DNA of 20,207 nt, taken from positions 1 to 20,207 of the IMG/VR virus record IMGVR_UViG_3300027859_000458; one strand, written 5' to 3'. The first letter of the stretch is position 1; each line of letters opens with the position of its first letter. The DNA comes from a virus. Shown here one piece after another: positions 5,837 through 13,448 of the stretch. The notes under the pieces were generated by a model. The model made no database searches, was not told where the DNA came from, and worked only from the letters and a program-made list of their open reading frames with translations. The translations under genes and the position numbers were made by a program.

Positions 5837-8800
5837 TACGGGTTTTCTCCTGGGTTGGAAGGTGGACCACCTGGACCACCTGGACCACCTGGACTACCTG
5901 GACCCGGTGGTGATGGTGGCGGAGTACCAGCGACTGTGGTTACTACAAAGTTTGCAGACACACCACCTATAGTAGCAGTACTAGTAAATGCTTGACTGTT
6001 TTGGCTTCCAGTTGTCATTTGTATTCTTATTGATTGACCATCAGTAATAGTTTGTGAACCTGCTAAGAAAGAACCAGTACCAATTGATATCTTAGGACTT
6101 CCAAACCCAGACGCTGTAATCGTACCAGAGGAGAAACCTGAACCTGAAATTGTAACAGCGGCCGAAGTAATCGTGGTGCTTACAGCAGCACCAGTAACAG
6201 GCGTAAATGAGAATTGTGCAGGCTCGTTAAGAGCTAGACGTGAGAAAGAGTATTCAACATTGCTTAAAAATCTAGTGCCGCCATCGCCCTGCGCTAGTAT
6301 ATATAACTTAGCAGTTTTACTTGTACCACTTCTTTTTCTAAAACTAACAGATAACTGACATACGGCTTGCGTTGTTTGGAATCTAGCTATACCCGCCCAA
6401 GCCTCTGCTCTATTAGAGTGGTATTGCACACCGCCAGAGTCAACCATAGGGAGGTTTTGTGTATTAGGTGCATTGTTGTATGTACCAGCATCACTGTCTA
6501 TTTCACCACTAGAGCCAAAGGTGCCATCTCCTATAAAGAAACTTAATGTTTTGACTTGACCAGAACCCCCAAATATCCTAACAAACCCATCATATATACC
6601 ATTCTCTGTGCCTATAGAACCCACTTCTTGGACTGTCATTTGGTTAGATAAAAACCCACCGATAGTAGCGCCAGTAACTTTACTGTGCACTGTAGGTAAA
6701 ACAAGGTCAGTAACATCTATCTTGTCAGCATCTATAGTACCTGTGGCTATCCTGTCACCATGAATAGTTGTAGAGCCACTTTGCCCTACATCACTTGGTG
6801 AAATAAAAGACCCTGAAACAATAGCGTTTGCTAGTATAGTACCTGTCTCTATTAAACTACCATGTATGGTTGTGCTACTACCACTAGCTAAATCAGTAGA
6901 TTGTATAACACCACCCTGAATACGAAGCGCAGACATGGTGCCTGCTGTTATCTTACCTGCATCTAAATCACCAGTTACTTTTGCATTGTTTACTGCTAAA
7001 TCATCTATCTTTGCAGTGGTAATAGCAGCGTTCTTTATAAAAGCTGTATCCATATATACACCCGCTGCGTTACCATCTGCGTCTGTGCTTGTAAGCACAA
7101 TAAAAGGTACTACATCACTGCCGTGTGGATTACGTATAGCTACTTGCCCAGCTTCAAACAATATAGTTGAGGACGAAGTGTTATTATTTAACGTGCCATC
7201 ACTGCTAGCCATTAAATACATACCCGCAATAGCATTATTAGCATTTACTGATAGACCATACCCAGCTTCTGCAGACGTACCATTTGCTACTGCGTTTTGA
7301 ACTGTAGTTACACTAGCTTGGGTTAAAACATCTCTTACTACTACCCAGTTAGAACCATCCCAACGGTACTGTTTATTGCCATCATCTGTGTCAAACCATA
7401 AATCACCTGTGTTTTCTGCAGTAGGTTGGCTTGTTTGTGTAAATACAGTTGTCTTACCATCGTTTGCTGTGTCTCGGACAGCGACCCAGGCACTGCCGTT
7501 CCATCTGTATAGTTTATTTTCATCATTAGAATCTACCCAAAGATCGCCAGTAGCTACTGCGGTAGGTGCGTTGTTTTGTACAAAAGTTTGATTTTTTAAA
7601 TCTACTTTTGCTTCTAAAATTCCTCTAGCTGTAGCTTCTGCAGAATCTGCATTTGCTCTAGTTGTAGCTTCAGCAGTAAGAGCCGCCTGAGTAGTTACAT
7701 CACGTACTTCTTCCCACTCACCAGAAGTAACTTGGTCAGACCCGTCAGCTGCTGCTATATATTGTCTGTTACTGTCGTTAGTATCAAACCATAAATCACC
7801 TGCTTTAACACCAGAAGTTGGCACATTGTCTTGGGTATAAATAGTTGCTTTACCAGCATCTGTACCTGGCAAAGTTATCTCTACCCAGTTACTATTTGTA
7901 GTTGCAGTAGCTCTGTATAGCTTATTGCCATCATTAGAATCAATCCATAAATCACCTATTGCAATAGCTGTAGGAGGATTGTCTTGTATAAATGTTTGAT
8001 TTTTTACGTCTACTTTTGCTTCTAAGTTAGTAATTAAAGTGGCATTTGCTGAGTCACCACTTGCTCTAGCTGTAGCCTCAGTAGTAACAGCCGCTTGGGT
8101 GGTTACGTCTCTTACCTCTACCCAGTTAGACCCGTCCCATCTATATTGTTTGTTGTTATCGTCAGTATCAAACCATAAATCTCCAGTATTAATAGCAGTA
8201 GGTGGATTAGCTTGTGTAAAAACTCTAGGGTAATTATCATTTGCTGTATCTCTTACAGCTACCCAGTTACTAGAACCGACTGCACTAGCCCTGTAAAGTT
8301 TGTTATTATCGTCAGAGTCTACCCACAAGTCCCCTATAGCTGTAGCGGTAGGGGCACTAGTTTGAACAAAAGTTTTTGCTTTAGTATCTACAACGGCGGT
8401 TAAACTATTAATTTCACTAACTCTAGAAGCATTAGCAGATGTCAGAGTAGTTATATTACCCTGGGCTGAAGCCATAGCAGCACTCAAAGTACTACCAGTA
8501 AAGCTAGTACTACCAAACAAGTTAACTAACGTGGCATCTCTAGCCGCTACCCAAGCATTGTTAGCACCATTACGTGTGTGCACTTGGCCATCATCGGTGT
8601 CATACCATATATCATTTGCTTGCAAAGCAGAGCCATCTGCCCTTGTAGTAGGTGCGCTACTGCTTTTAATAACTCTAGCAGCAACTGCTGCTTCAGTATC
8701 AATTAAAGTTGTTAAAGTGCTATATCCTGGTAGGTTCTGTAGGTTTTCAGTAAGCTGTTGCATAACTGCGCCTACATCTACCGCAGTGGCTGCAGACGTG

Positions 8801-9303
8801 CCTTCAGTATCATTCCATGGCCCAGGTATATTAGAGGTACTTACAAACCGTACCCAATAATAATATGTTTTGTTATAACCAACGTCTTCTGTATATATTT
8901 GACCACCAGAAGTAGACACAAGTTCTGCCCCACCAAGAGCATTGTCTTGTGATCTCCATATTTCTGTAAAAGCATGATTACCATATGAAGGCACATTCCA
9001 TTTAAGTAGAATGCTAGTAAAAGCACCGGTTGCTTCTAGGCCGCTAGGAGCAGGGGGTATATTTGTATCGCCTGGACCACCTTCATCTGGTGGGGTTATA
9101 CCAGAAGTTGCACCAAGGGCTTTATTTCTTACTTTTACAATACCAGAATCTTCTAGCTCTCTAAGAGTTACAGCTCTATCTAAAGGGTCTCCACGTAAAC
9201 CAAGCCTAATTTCTAGAGCTTGTTTTATATCATCTAAAGCTAGTTTTAGCTCCCTGTCGGTCTTTGGAGGTATGTTTTTTAGACCGGGTATCTTAGTAGA
9301 CAT
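5836..9303 (-). CDS. J-like tail fibre/tip protein with FnIII domain and repeats
   Basis: A 1155-residue structural protein. Order of parts: a helical N-terminus (1-65), a fibronectin type III domain (about 82-175; LKWNVP, EIWRS, YYYWVRFVS), and a helical linker with TLIDTEAAV. Seven related units follow at about 228-658, each with a GD-L-W-F/V/I-D-T/S-N/D-D core and usually a W-x-G-x-x-W end. Next comes a lambda-J/DUF1983-like part (about 680-880) with FEAGQVAIRN, VYMDTAFIKNAAITTAKIDD and repeated GT-I/M turns. Beta-rich C-terminal domains end in a Pro/Gly tail with GSPGGPGGPGGP (about 1137-1148). Such proteins sit at the tail tip and contact the host surface. The N-terminal baseplate-binding part of lambda J is absent, so this is a shorter fibre-type version. 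Start ATG is one base after the previous stop. Confidence 0.85.
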   Translation of the reverse strand: MSTKIPGLKNIPPKTDRELKLALDDIKQALEIRLGLRGDPLDRAVTLRELEDSGIVKVRNKALGATSGITPPDEGGPGDTNIPPAPSGLEATGAFTSILLKWNVPSYGNHAFTEIWRSQDNALGGAELVSTSGGQIYTEDVGYNKTYYYWVRFVSTSNIPGPWNDTEGTSAATAVDVGAVMQQLTENLQNLPGYSTLTTLIDTEAAVAARVIKSSSAPTTRADGSALQANDIWYDTDDGQVHTRNGANNAWVAARDATLVNLFGSTSFTGSTLSAAMASAQGNITTLTSANASRVSEINSLTAVVDTKAKTFVQTSAPTATAIGDLWVDSDDNNKLYRASAVGSSNWVAVRDTANDNYPRVFTQANPPTAINTGDLWFDTDDNNKQYRWDGSNWVEVRDVTTQAAVTTEATARASGDSANATLITNLEAKVDVKNQTFIQDNPPTAIAIGDLWIDSNDGNKLYRATATTNSNWVEITLPGTDAGKATIYTQDNVPTSGVKAGDLWFDTNDSNRQYIAAADGSDQVTSGEWEEVRDVTTQAALTAEATTRANADSAEATARGILEAKVDLKNQTFVQNNAPTAVATGDLWVDSNDENKLYRWNGSAWVAVRDTANDGKTTVFTQTSQPTAENTGDLWFDTDDGNKQYRWDGSNWVVVRDVLTQASVTTVQNAVANGTSAEAGYGLSVNANNAIAGMYLMASSDGTLNNNTSSSTILFEAGQVAIRNPHGSDVVPFIVLTSTDADGNAAGVYMDTAFIKNAAITTAKIDDLAVNNAKVTGDLDAGKITAGTMSALRIQGGVIQSTDLASGSSTTIHGSLIETGTILANAIVSGSFISPSDVGQSGSTTIHGDRIATGTIDADKIDVTDLVLPTVHSKVTGATIGGFLSNQMTVQEVGSIGTENGIYDGFVRIFGGSGQVKTLSFFIGDGTFGSSGEIDSDAGTYNNAPNTQNLPMVDSGGVQYHSNRAEAWAGIARFQTTQAVCQLSVSFRKRSGTSKTAKLYILAQGDGGTRFLSNVEYSFSRLALNEPAQFSFTPVTGAAVSTTITSAAVTISGSGFSSGTITASGFGSPKISIGTGSFLAGSQTITDGQSIRIQMTTGSQNSQAFTSTATIGGVSANFVVTTVAGTPPPSPPGPGSPGGPGGPGGPPSNPGENP
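7325..8640 (-). repeat. Seven DLW-type repeats in the J-like fibre
   Basis: Coding repeats of a GD-x-W-x-D-x-x-D core with tryptophans at residues 233, 327, 377, 453, 505, 589 and 635 of the fibre protein. Spacing alternates between about 50 and 76-94 residues. Two subtypes alternate: NKLYR-type and NKQYRWDGSNW-type. The longer gaps contain helical TTQAAVTTEATAR-like stretches. The last unit is nearly identical to unit 3, suggesting recent duplication. Confidence 0.85.
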
Positions 9304-9304
9304 G

Positions 9305-11299
9305 TTATGAAGCGCTTAGTTCTTGTGCAGACTCCGCCATAGAAATTTCGTGTATTTCTTTCGCGCTTTCTACTTCTACGGCAAACACACTGTGTACAGA
9401 AGCCGGCAACCTAACAACAGGCTCTGTTATAGTTGTAGCACTAAAACTAGGTGTGGTGCCTGTAACAGTATAAACACTACCGCTTGTAGCTATAGTAGCA
9501 TTGTAAATAATGCTACCACTCCCATAGACTTTTATAGTTACTGGGTATGCTTCAGCATCTACTTTAGCAAATGAAAAACTAGTTGGCTTAGGCACAACAT
9601 AATCTTTTGACTTCCAATTGTATGTTACAGCTGTATTACTACCTTGGAATTTTTGCAGCTTGTTACCAATAATAAGATACAGTTCATTGTCATCTGGGTC
9701 AGTAAACCCGCCACGTATGAGCGCACTTGCATCTAAATTAGTAAGAGCATTAGCACCTTGTCTAGCATCAAACATAAACCCGCCAAAACCAGAACCCGTT
9801 TCATAAAAACCTACATATCTACCCTGCCAATAGAAACCTTTAATCGTAGACGGGTAGTAATTAGCTTGCCATTGTTTTGGGGTTATTAAATTTTCGGTAA
9901 GATTTTGAACTGTTGCTCCTGCGCCACCCATCAAACCATCCGGCCCTGCGAATATAATTATATCACCCATGTCAACCATAGAACGTTTGCTTAGGCAGGC
10001 TTCTGCAGTCTCTATCTTTATAGCCATCATTGCCGAAGGGTCAGCTCCTGTTACAAGATATGGTGTGCTTTCTGTGCCTACAATAAGACCATTCGATGTA
10101 GCTTTCATACCTACAATCTTCTCTTCTATACCTAGCCTGTAATTAGCGGGCCAAGCATGTGGTTGATATGGTTCGCTAAAACATATTCTATTACCAGTAA
10201 AACCAGCAAAAATACCATTTTGCAAAGCTATAAGCCCTTTTAAAGGACCATCTGGGTATAAAGTAGTGTCATCATCAGGCGGAGCAATCCAAGTAGAGGA
10301 AGGCAAAAGTTCTGCTAGTTCATTGTTTTTAGAGGAATCTGTAAAGGTGGCTGTAGCCATAGCCACTTCACCTACAAACTGAAATTGTGTAGTATTAGAA
10401 CCAGTATTTGATCTGTATATACGTTTTTTTGCACCGGTGCCAAAGTTTACATTTGATTTAGCAGTGGTAGTTTCTAAGCCAGTTAGACTAATTGTCATGT
10501 TATCATCTGCAATTATTACTGTAGAAGCTGGAGAAGGTGGCCCTTCTTCTCCATAAGCAGACACAAAGGTATATACATAAGATACGTCATAGTCTATTTC
10601 TGCGTCTGAGTTACCTCCAAACTTTACACCATTAGCCACACTAGAACTGTTACCAGAACCTGAAGCGGCTTGTGATAACTCTACTGTAAGGGTACTAGTG
10701 CTAGGCACAGTTTTAATTTTATAAGTGCCGTTTATATTTGCTGCTTCTACACCTTGAGTAGTAGCAAATCCTGTTAACTCTACAAACTCTCCTACGCTTG
10801 CGCTGTGTGCTGTAGCACTACCGCTTGAATTTGTTGTAACAGTGATAGTAGAACTAGTATTAGCAAAAGTTATAACGCCATCAAACTGTCTTTCATCTAC
10901 AGGTGCTACAGTTGGAGCAGCTGTTGGGGCAGGTATACCTAATCTAAAACCCGCAGCTGGGTACACAGAACCCGATACAATATTAGAACTTCTACCCATT
11001 TTAGGAAATGATTGGCCCGTCCAATATGCCGTGTCATTAGTATCTCCCGGAATAGGACTACGCACGACATCTACATCTTCATCAAACTGTAGCCAGCGTT
11101 CTGGGCTGTCAGTGTATTTAAACACACCTTGCCTAGAGGAATTACTTAATGTTAGTTGGTCTGTGTTTTGAGTTATAGGTACTAAATTACCTTCTTCTAG
11201 ATTTACGTCGGTGGCTACTTGAGCAGAAGTTTCAGCTAGCAATCTAGGTGATACTCTGGGTGCTACTCCTCCAAAAGTTGATAATTTAATCGTTGCCAT
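9305..11299 (-). CDS. Large conserved phage protein, probable virion component
   Basis: A 664-residue protein beginning MATIKLSTFGGVAPRVSPRLL, an N-terminus I recall from many phage hypothetical proteins (FGG-x-x-PR-x-S-x-x-LL). The body is Thr/Ser/Gly-rich and beta-like, with no signal peptide or membrane helix. Segments such as YRSNTGSNTTQFQFVGEV (FnIII-like) and GDIIIFAGPDGLMGG suggest a beta-propeller-like structural protein, but I cannot assign a fold. It lies directly upstream of the J-like fibre with a one-base gap and overlaps the lysozyme gene by 14 bases, so a tail or neck role is inferred from position. Confidence 0.75.
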   Translation of the reverse strand: MATIKLSTFGGVAPRVSPRLLAETSAQVATDVNLEEGNLVPITQNTDQLTLSNSSRQGVFKYTDSPERWLQFDEDVDVVRSPIPGDTNDTAYWTGQSFPKMGRSSNIVSGSVYPAAGFRLGIPAPTAAPTVAPVDERQFDGVITFANTSSTITVTTNSSGSATAHSASVGEFVELTGFATTQGVEAANINGTYKIKTVPSTSTLTVELSQAASGSGNSSSVANGVKFGGNSDAEIDYDVSYVYTFVSAYGEEGPPSPASTVIIADDNMTISLTGLETTTAKSNVNFGTGAKKRIYRSNTGSNTTQFQFVGEVAMATATFTDSSKNNELAELLPSSTWIAPPDDDTTLYPDGPLKGLIALQNGIFAGFTGNRICFSEPYQPHAWPANYRLGIEEKIVGMKATSNGLIVGTESTPYLVTGADPSAMMAIKIETAEACLSKRSMVDMGDIIIFAGPDGLMGGAGATVQNLTENLITPKQWQANYYPSTIKGFYWQGRYVGFYETGSGFGGFMFDARQGANALTNLDASALIRGGFTDPDDNELYLIIGNKLQKFQGSNTAVTYNWKSKDYVVPKPTSFSFAKVDAEAYPVTIKVYGSGSIIYNATIATSGSVYTVTGTTPSFSATTITEPVVRLPASVHSVFAVEVESAKEIHEISMAESAQELSAS

Positions 11300-11747
11300 T
11301 AGTGTTTAATACTGATTCCTGTAGTTCTTTACTCCTTCTTCCTACTTGTTTAAACCATCTGCTGTCTTCCATTTCAGCAGCCATCTTGTCCCAATTATGG
11401 GCTCTACACGCTTCTAACATGTTTCTAAACTTAGATAACCTCGTGCCACCTAAATTAAAACACATGTTAACAAGCACGTGTTGTATGTTTTCGGGCAAGT
11501 TGTAGAATGCTTCATCTGTACCAAACACGTGTATTGCTTCTGCTAAGTGTTTATTAAAATCATCTTCATAGTACATATCTACTACTTCTTGCGATACTTT
11601 AGTACCCACTTCCCAATCATATTCAGGGTCTTCTGGTTTACAAAGATGTCCTATACCAAGGGTTTTATACCCTAAACTGTCTTTATATATTTCTAAAACC
11701 TCACCCTCATGACGTTTTATCTCTGCTTTACATTGCTCTATGTTCAT
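11286..11747 (-). CDS. T4-type endolysin (GH24 lysozyme)
   Basis: A 153-residue protein, close to the 164 of T4 lysozyme. The catalytic spacing is exact: Glu14 in HEGE, Asp23 in YKDSLGYKT and Thr29, matching E11/D20/T26 of T4. GIGHL (31-35), MCFNLGG (97-103 region) and DSRWFKQVGRRSKEL near the end also match. It cleaves peptidoglycan glycan strands at lysis. There is no signal peptide, so it needs a holin to reach the wall. A strong ribosome site (AGGAGGGG) sits just upstream, overlapping the previous stop codon. It follows two small membrane protein genes that may act with it. Confidence 0.93.
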   Translation of the reverse strand: MNIEQCKAEIKRHEGEVLEIYKDSLGYKTLGIGHLCKPEDPEYDWEVGTKVSQEVVDMYYEDDFNKHLAEAIHVFGTDEAFYNLPENIQHVLVNMCFNLGGTRLSKFRNMLEACRAHNWDKMAAEMEDSRWFKQVGRRSKELQESVLNTNGND

Positions 11748-11749
11748 GT

Positions 11750-11757
11750 CCCCTCCT
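11750..11757 (-). promoter_or_regulatory. Strong ribosome binding site of the endolysin
   Basis: AGGAGGGG ends two bases before ATG at 11747 (the AGGAGG core is four bases away). It overlaps the TAG stop of the upstream small gene, suggesting coupling and high endolysin expression. Confidence 0.75.
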
Positions 11758-11932
11758 AGGAAAAGATTCGGTCTACGCCACTCATGCCTATGATAAGTAC
11801 GTAAAGACCAACTATGTATTTAGTATACTTTGCGTCCATTGCATCGAACTTAGTATCGCCTTTGTCTAGCCTTTTTTCTATATTAACAACTTGGCTTTCT
11901 ACTTTTGCCAGTGTTTCTTTTGTTGTAGCCAT
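11756..11932 (-). CDS. Small coiled-coil protein with C-terminal membrane anchor
   Basis: A 58-residue protein starting MATTKETLAKVESQ. A heptad-like charged helix (about 5-35; KVESQVVNIEKRLDKGDTKFDAM is the core region) is followed by a C-terminal hydrophobic helix (about 38-53, IVGLYVLIIGMSGV). I chose ATG 11932 rather than an upstream in-frame TTG at 11980, because that would run into the preceding small gene. The topology is like small phage lysis accessory proteins (tail-anchored, cytoplasmic coiled coil), and it lies directly before the endolysin. No family was recognised. Confidence 0.65.
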   Translation of the reverse strand: MATTKETLAKVESQVVNIEKRLDKGDTKFDAMDAKYTKYIVGLYVLIIGMSGVDRIFS

Positions 11933-11939
11933 AGTCAGA

Positions 11940-12098
11940 TTATAGGCCAAAAAGTGCTGTAACCCCAAATGATACACCAAAGATCATAAGTAGTATTTTT
12001 AGGGGTAATAAGAATATAAAGAAGATTCTAGCTACTTTACGTTTTTTAGATATTTCTGACCAAGGTGGTAACCCCGGTGGGTTTTTTAAATTTATCAT
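11940..12098 (-). CDS. 52-residue membrane protein
   Basis: I read this short frame by hand: ATG at 12098, TAA at 11942-11940. The N-terminus is MINLKNPPGLPPWSEISKKR, basic and Pro-rich. A roughly 30-residue hydrophobic stretch follows (IFFIFLLPLKILLMIFGVSF is its core), enough for one long or two short membrane helices. Support for it being real: an ATGA overlap with the previous stop, a GGAG ribosome site five bases before the ATG, and a good fit between two close genes. It could be a holin-like or inner-membrane lysis protein, given the downstream tail-anchored protein and endolysin; that is inference. Confidence 0.75.
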   Translation of the reverse strand: MINLKNPPGLPPWSEISKKRKVARIFFIFLLPLKILLMIFGVSFGVTALFGL

Positions 12099-12826
12099 GC
12101 GAACTCCACTACAAAAGGATAAGAGCCCATAGAAGGCCCAAGGACGCCACTAAAACCGCCAACAGTTAGCGACCATTGTTCTTGTCCAGCAAAAATATTA
12201 CCATCATAAGTAAAGTCACTTCTGTTAAAAGTCTGTGTGTTACTATAGGTTGTAAAGTTACCCACAGTAATGTTACCACCTGGATATAAAATTCTATGAT
12301 ATAACGTAGTCCAGTTGCTAGCTCCACTAGCGCCATTTGTTATTATAAAAAAAGTACCTGCAGCAATACCTCCACTACTTCTAACACCATAACCTTTAAG
12401 ACCAGTACCGTTTGCAAAACTAGCTACGCTAGTCAAATCAAGTCCGCTAGTACCACCTTGGGCACCTAAACCAAACTGACCTGTAGCTAAACTTTGACCA
12501 GTACCATTGTTTATTGCAGCATAAGCGTTAGCAGTAAATACCCCATTAATAGTAACATTAGCTGCCCCTTTAGCCGATCCAGTTTGGTAAGTTCGCGACG
12601 CTGGAGTAAAACCTGCAGTGCCTCCAAAGTCTTGTGCTTGTAAGGTTTGTGTACCAGCTGTAGTAATAGCGTTAACGGACTGATTAGCCCTAGGTGTCAT
12701 TCTTCTATATTCGTTCCATGTAACATTACTGTTAGACTTCGCACTAACACCTTGATCTGGTGTACGGTATTCTGCGGCTATTTCAGCTGCGTCAATGCTA
12801 TCAGTGTTATGTATAAAACTTGACAT
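12095..12826 (-). CDS. Unknown Gly/Ser/Thr-rich protein, likely virion part
   Basis: A 243-residue protein, rich in Gly, Ala, Thr, Asn and Ser, with no signal peptide or membrane helix. The N-terminus (about 1-50) is charged and helical-looking (DAAEIAAEYRTPDQG), and the rest reads as beta-strands with Gly-rich loops. It overlaps its upstream neighbour by TAATG and its downstream neighbour by ATGA. The composition fits a phage structural or receptor-binding head domain. I do not recognise a family. Confidence 0.7.
   Translation of the reverse strand: MSSFIHNTDSIDAAEIAAEYRTPDQGVSAKSNSNVTWNEYRRMTPRANQSVNAITTAGTQTLQAQDFGGTAGFTPASRTYQTGSAKGAANVTINGVFTANAYAAINNGTGQSLATGQFGLGAQGGTSGLDLTSVASFANGTGLKGYGVRSSGGIAAGTFFIITNGASGASNWTTLYHRILYPGGNITVGNFTTYSNTQTFNRSDFTYDGNIFAGQEQWSLTVGGFSGVLGPSMGSYPFVVEFA
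12104..12107 (-). promoter_or_regulatory. Ribosome binding site for the 52-residue gene
   Basis: GGAG lies five bases upstream of ATG 12098, within the last codons of the preceding gene. It is part of the case for translation of this short frame. Confidence 0.65.
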
Positions 12827-13446
12827 TAATAATACTCCATTTTGTATTTTTCATATGTTTCACTATATTCAGATTTTACTCCATCCCAATCTTGCCCGCC
12901 AGTATTATAGTTCTGTGTAACTCGGCCTATATGTTCTAAAGTATTGTAGTTTTTAACATTACACTCTTCTATAGGGCCAAAGTGGTTTTTATAAGCTGGT
13001 AAGGTGTCATTAATAGGTGAACCTATATCTACATAGGTATAAGCTATAGTTGCGCCTAGTTCTTTTTCTGTAAGTCCTCTAACATTATGATACTCAGGAT
13101 CACGCATAAACGCTCTCGTGCCGTCTTTATCTGGTGTTATTAAAGTATTGCACAAATGCCATGCGTTGTCTTCTATAAAACCCATGGCTATATTTACAAG
13201 GTAATCGTCTTTATACATACCCAAAGCATATTGGTGTTGTACATGGTAAATCAACTTGTTATACCAAAAGTCAGTAGCGGCGTCTTCACCAGCAGCAGCT
13301 ATCTGTTCTGGAGTTAAATCAACCGCTGGGTATCCGTATGTGCCTTTGTTAAAAAACCCTACAGAACCTAAATATAAACGTTTTATGTCGCCCTTGAAGT
13401 ATAGTTGGTGCACATCATTTTCTGTTAAAACTTTATCTGTATACAT
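12826..13446 (-). CDS. Unknown 206-residue soluble protein
   Basis: A 206-residue protein, aromatic-rich (many Tyr and Trp), with no membrane segment. The part around 75-115 (GMYKDDYLVNIAMGFIEDNAW, then CNTLITPDKDGTRAF) has a strand-strand-strand layout reminiscent of GNAT acetyltransferases, but I cannot point to an acetyl-CoA-binding motif. It lies two bases after the stop of the triple-domain collagen-type enzyme and overlaps the next gene by TAATG, so it may belong to either the modification or the virion group. Confidence 0.65.
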   Translation of the reverse strand: MYTDKVLTENDVHQLYFKGDIKRLYLGSVGFFNKGTYGYPAVDLTPEQIAAAGEDAATDFWYNKLIYHVQHQYALGMYKDDYLVNIAMGFIEDNAWHLCNTLITPDKDGTRAFMRDPEYHNVRGLTEKELGATIAYTYVDIGSPINDTLPAYKNHFGPIEECNVKNYNTLEHIGRVTQNYNTGGQDWDGVKSEYSETYEKYKMEYY

Positions 13447-13448
13447 TC

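Noticed and set aside
5792-5995. Plus-strand peptide with GPPGPPGPPGLPG
   Set aside because: It is antisense to the Pro/Gly-rich tail of the J-like fibre; GGN-CCN repeats read as Pro/Gly on both strands.
7341-9026. Extra small frames in the J-like fibre region, both strands
   Set aside because: They are shadows of the repeat-bearing fibre gene and have no motifs of their own.
11939-11944. TATAAT just upstream of the 58-residue gene
   Set aside because: It overlaps the stop of the 52-residue gene, has no -35 match at the right distance, and AT-rich coding DNA gives this by chance.
11932-11980. Longer N-terminus from TTG at 11980 for the 58-residue protein
   Set aside because: It would overlap the 52-residue membrane gene and use a rare start; ATG at 11932 fits the packing better.
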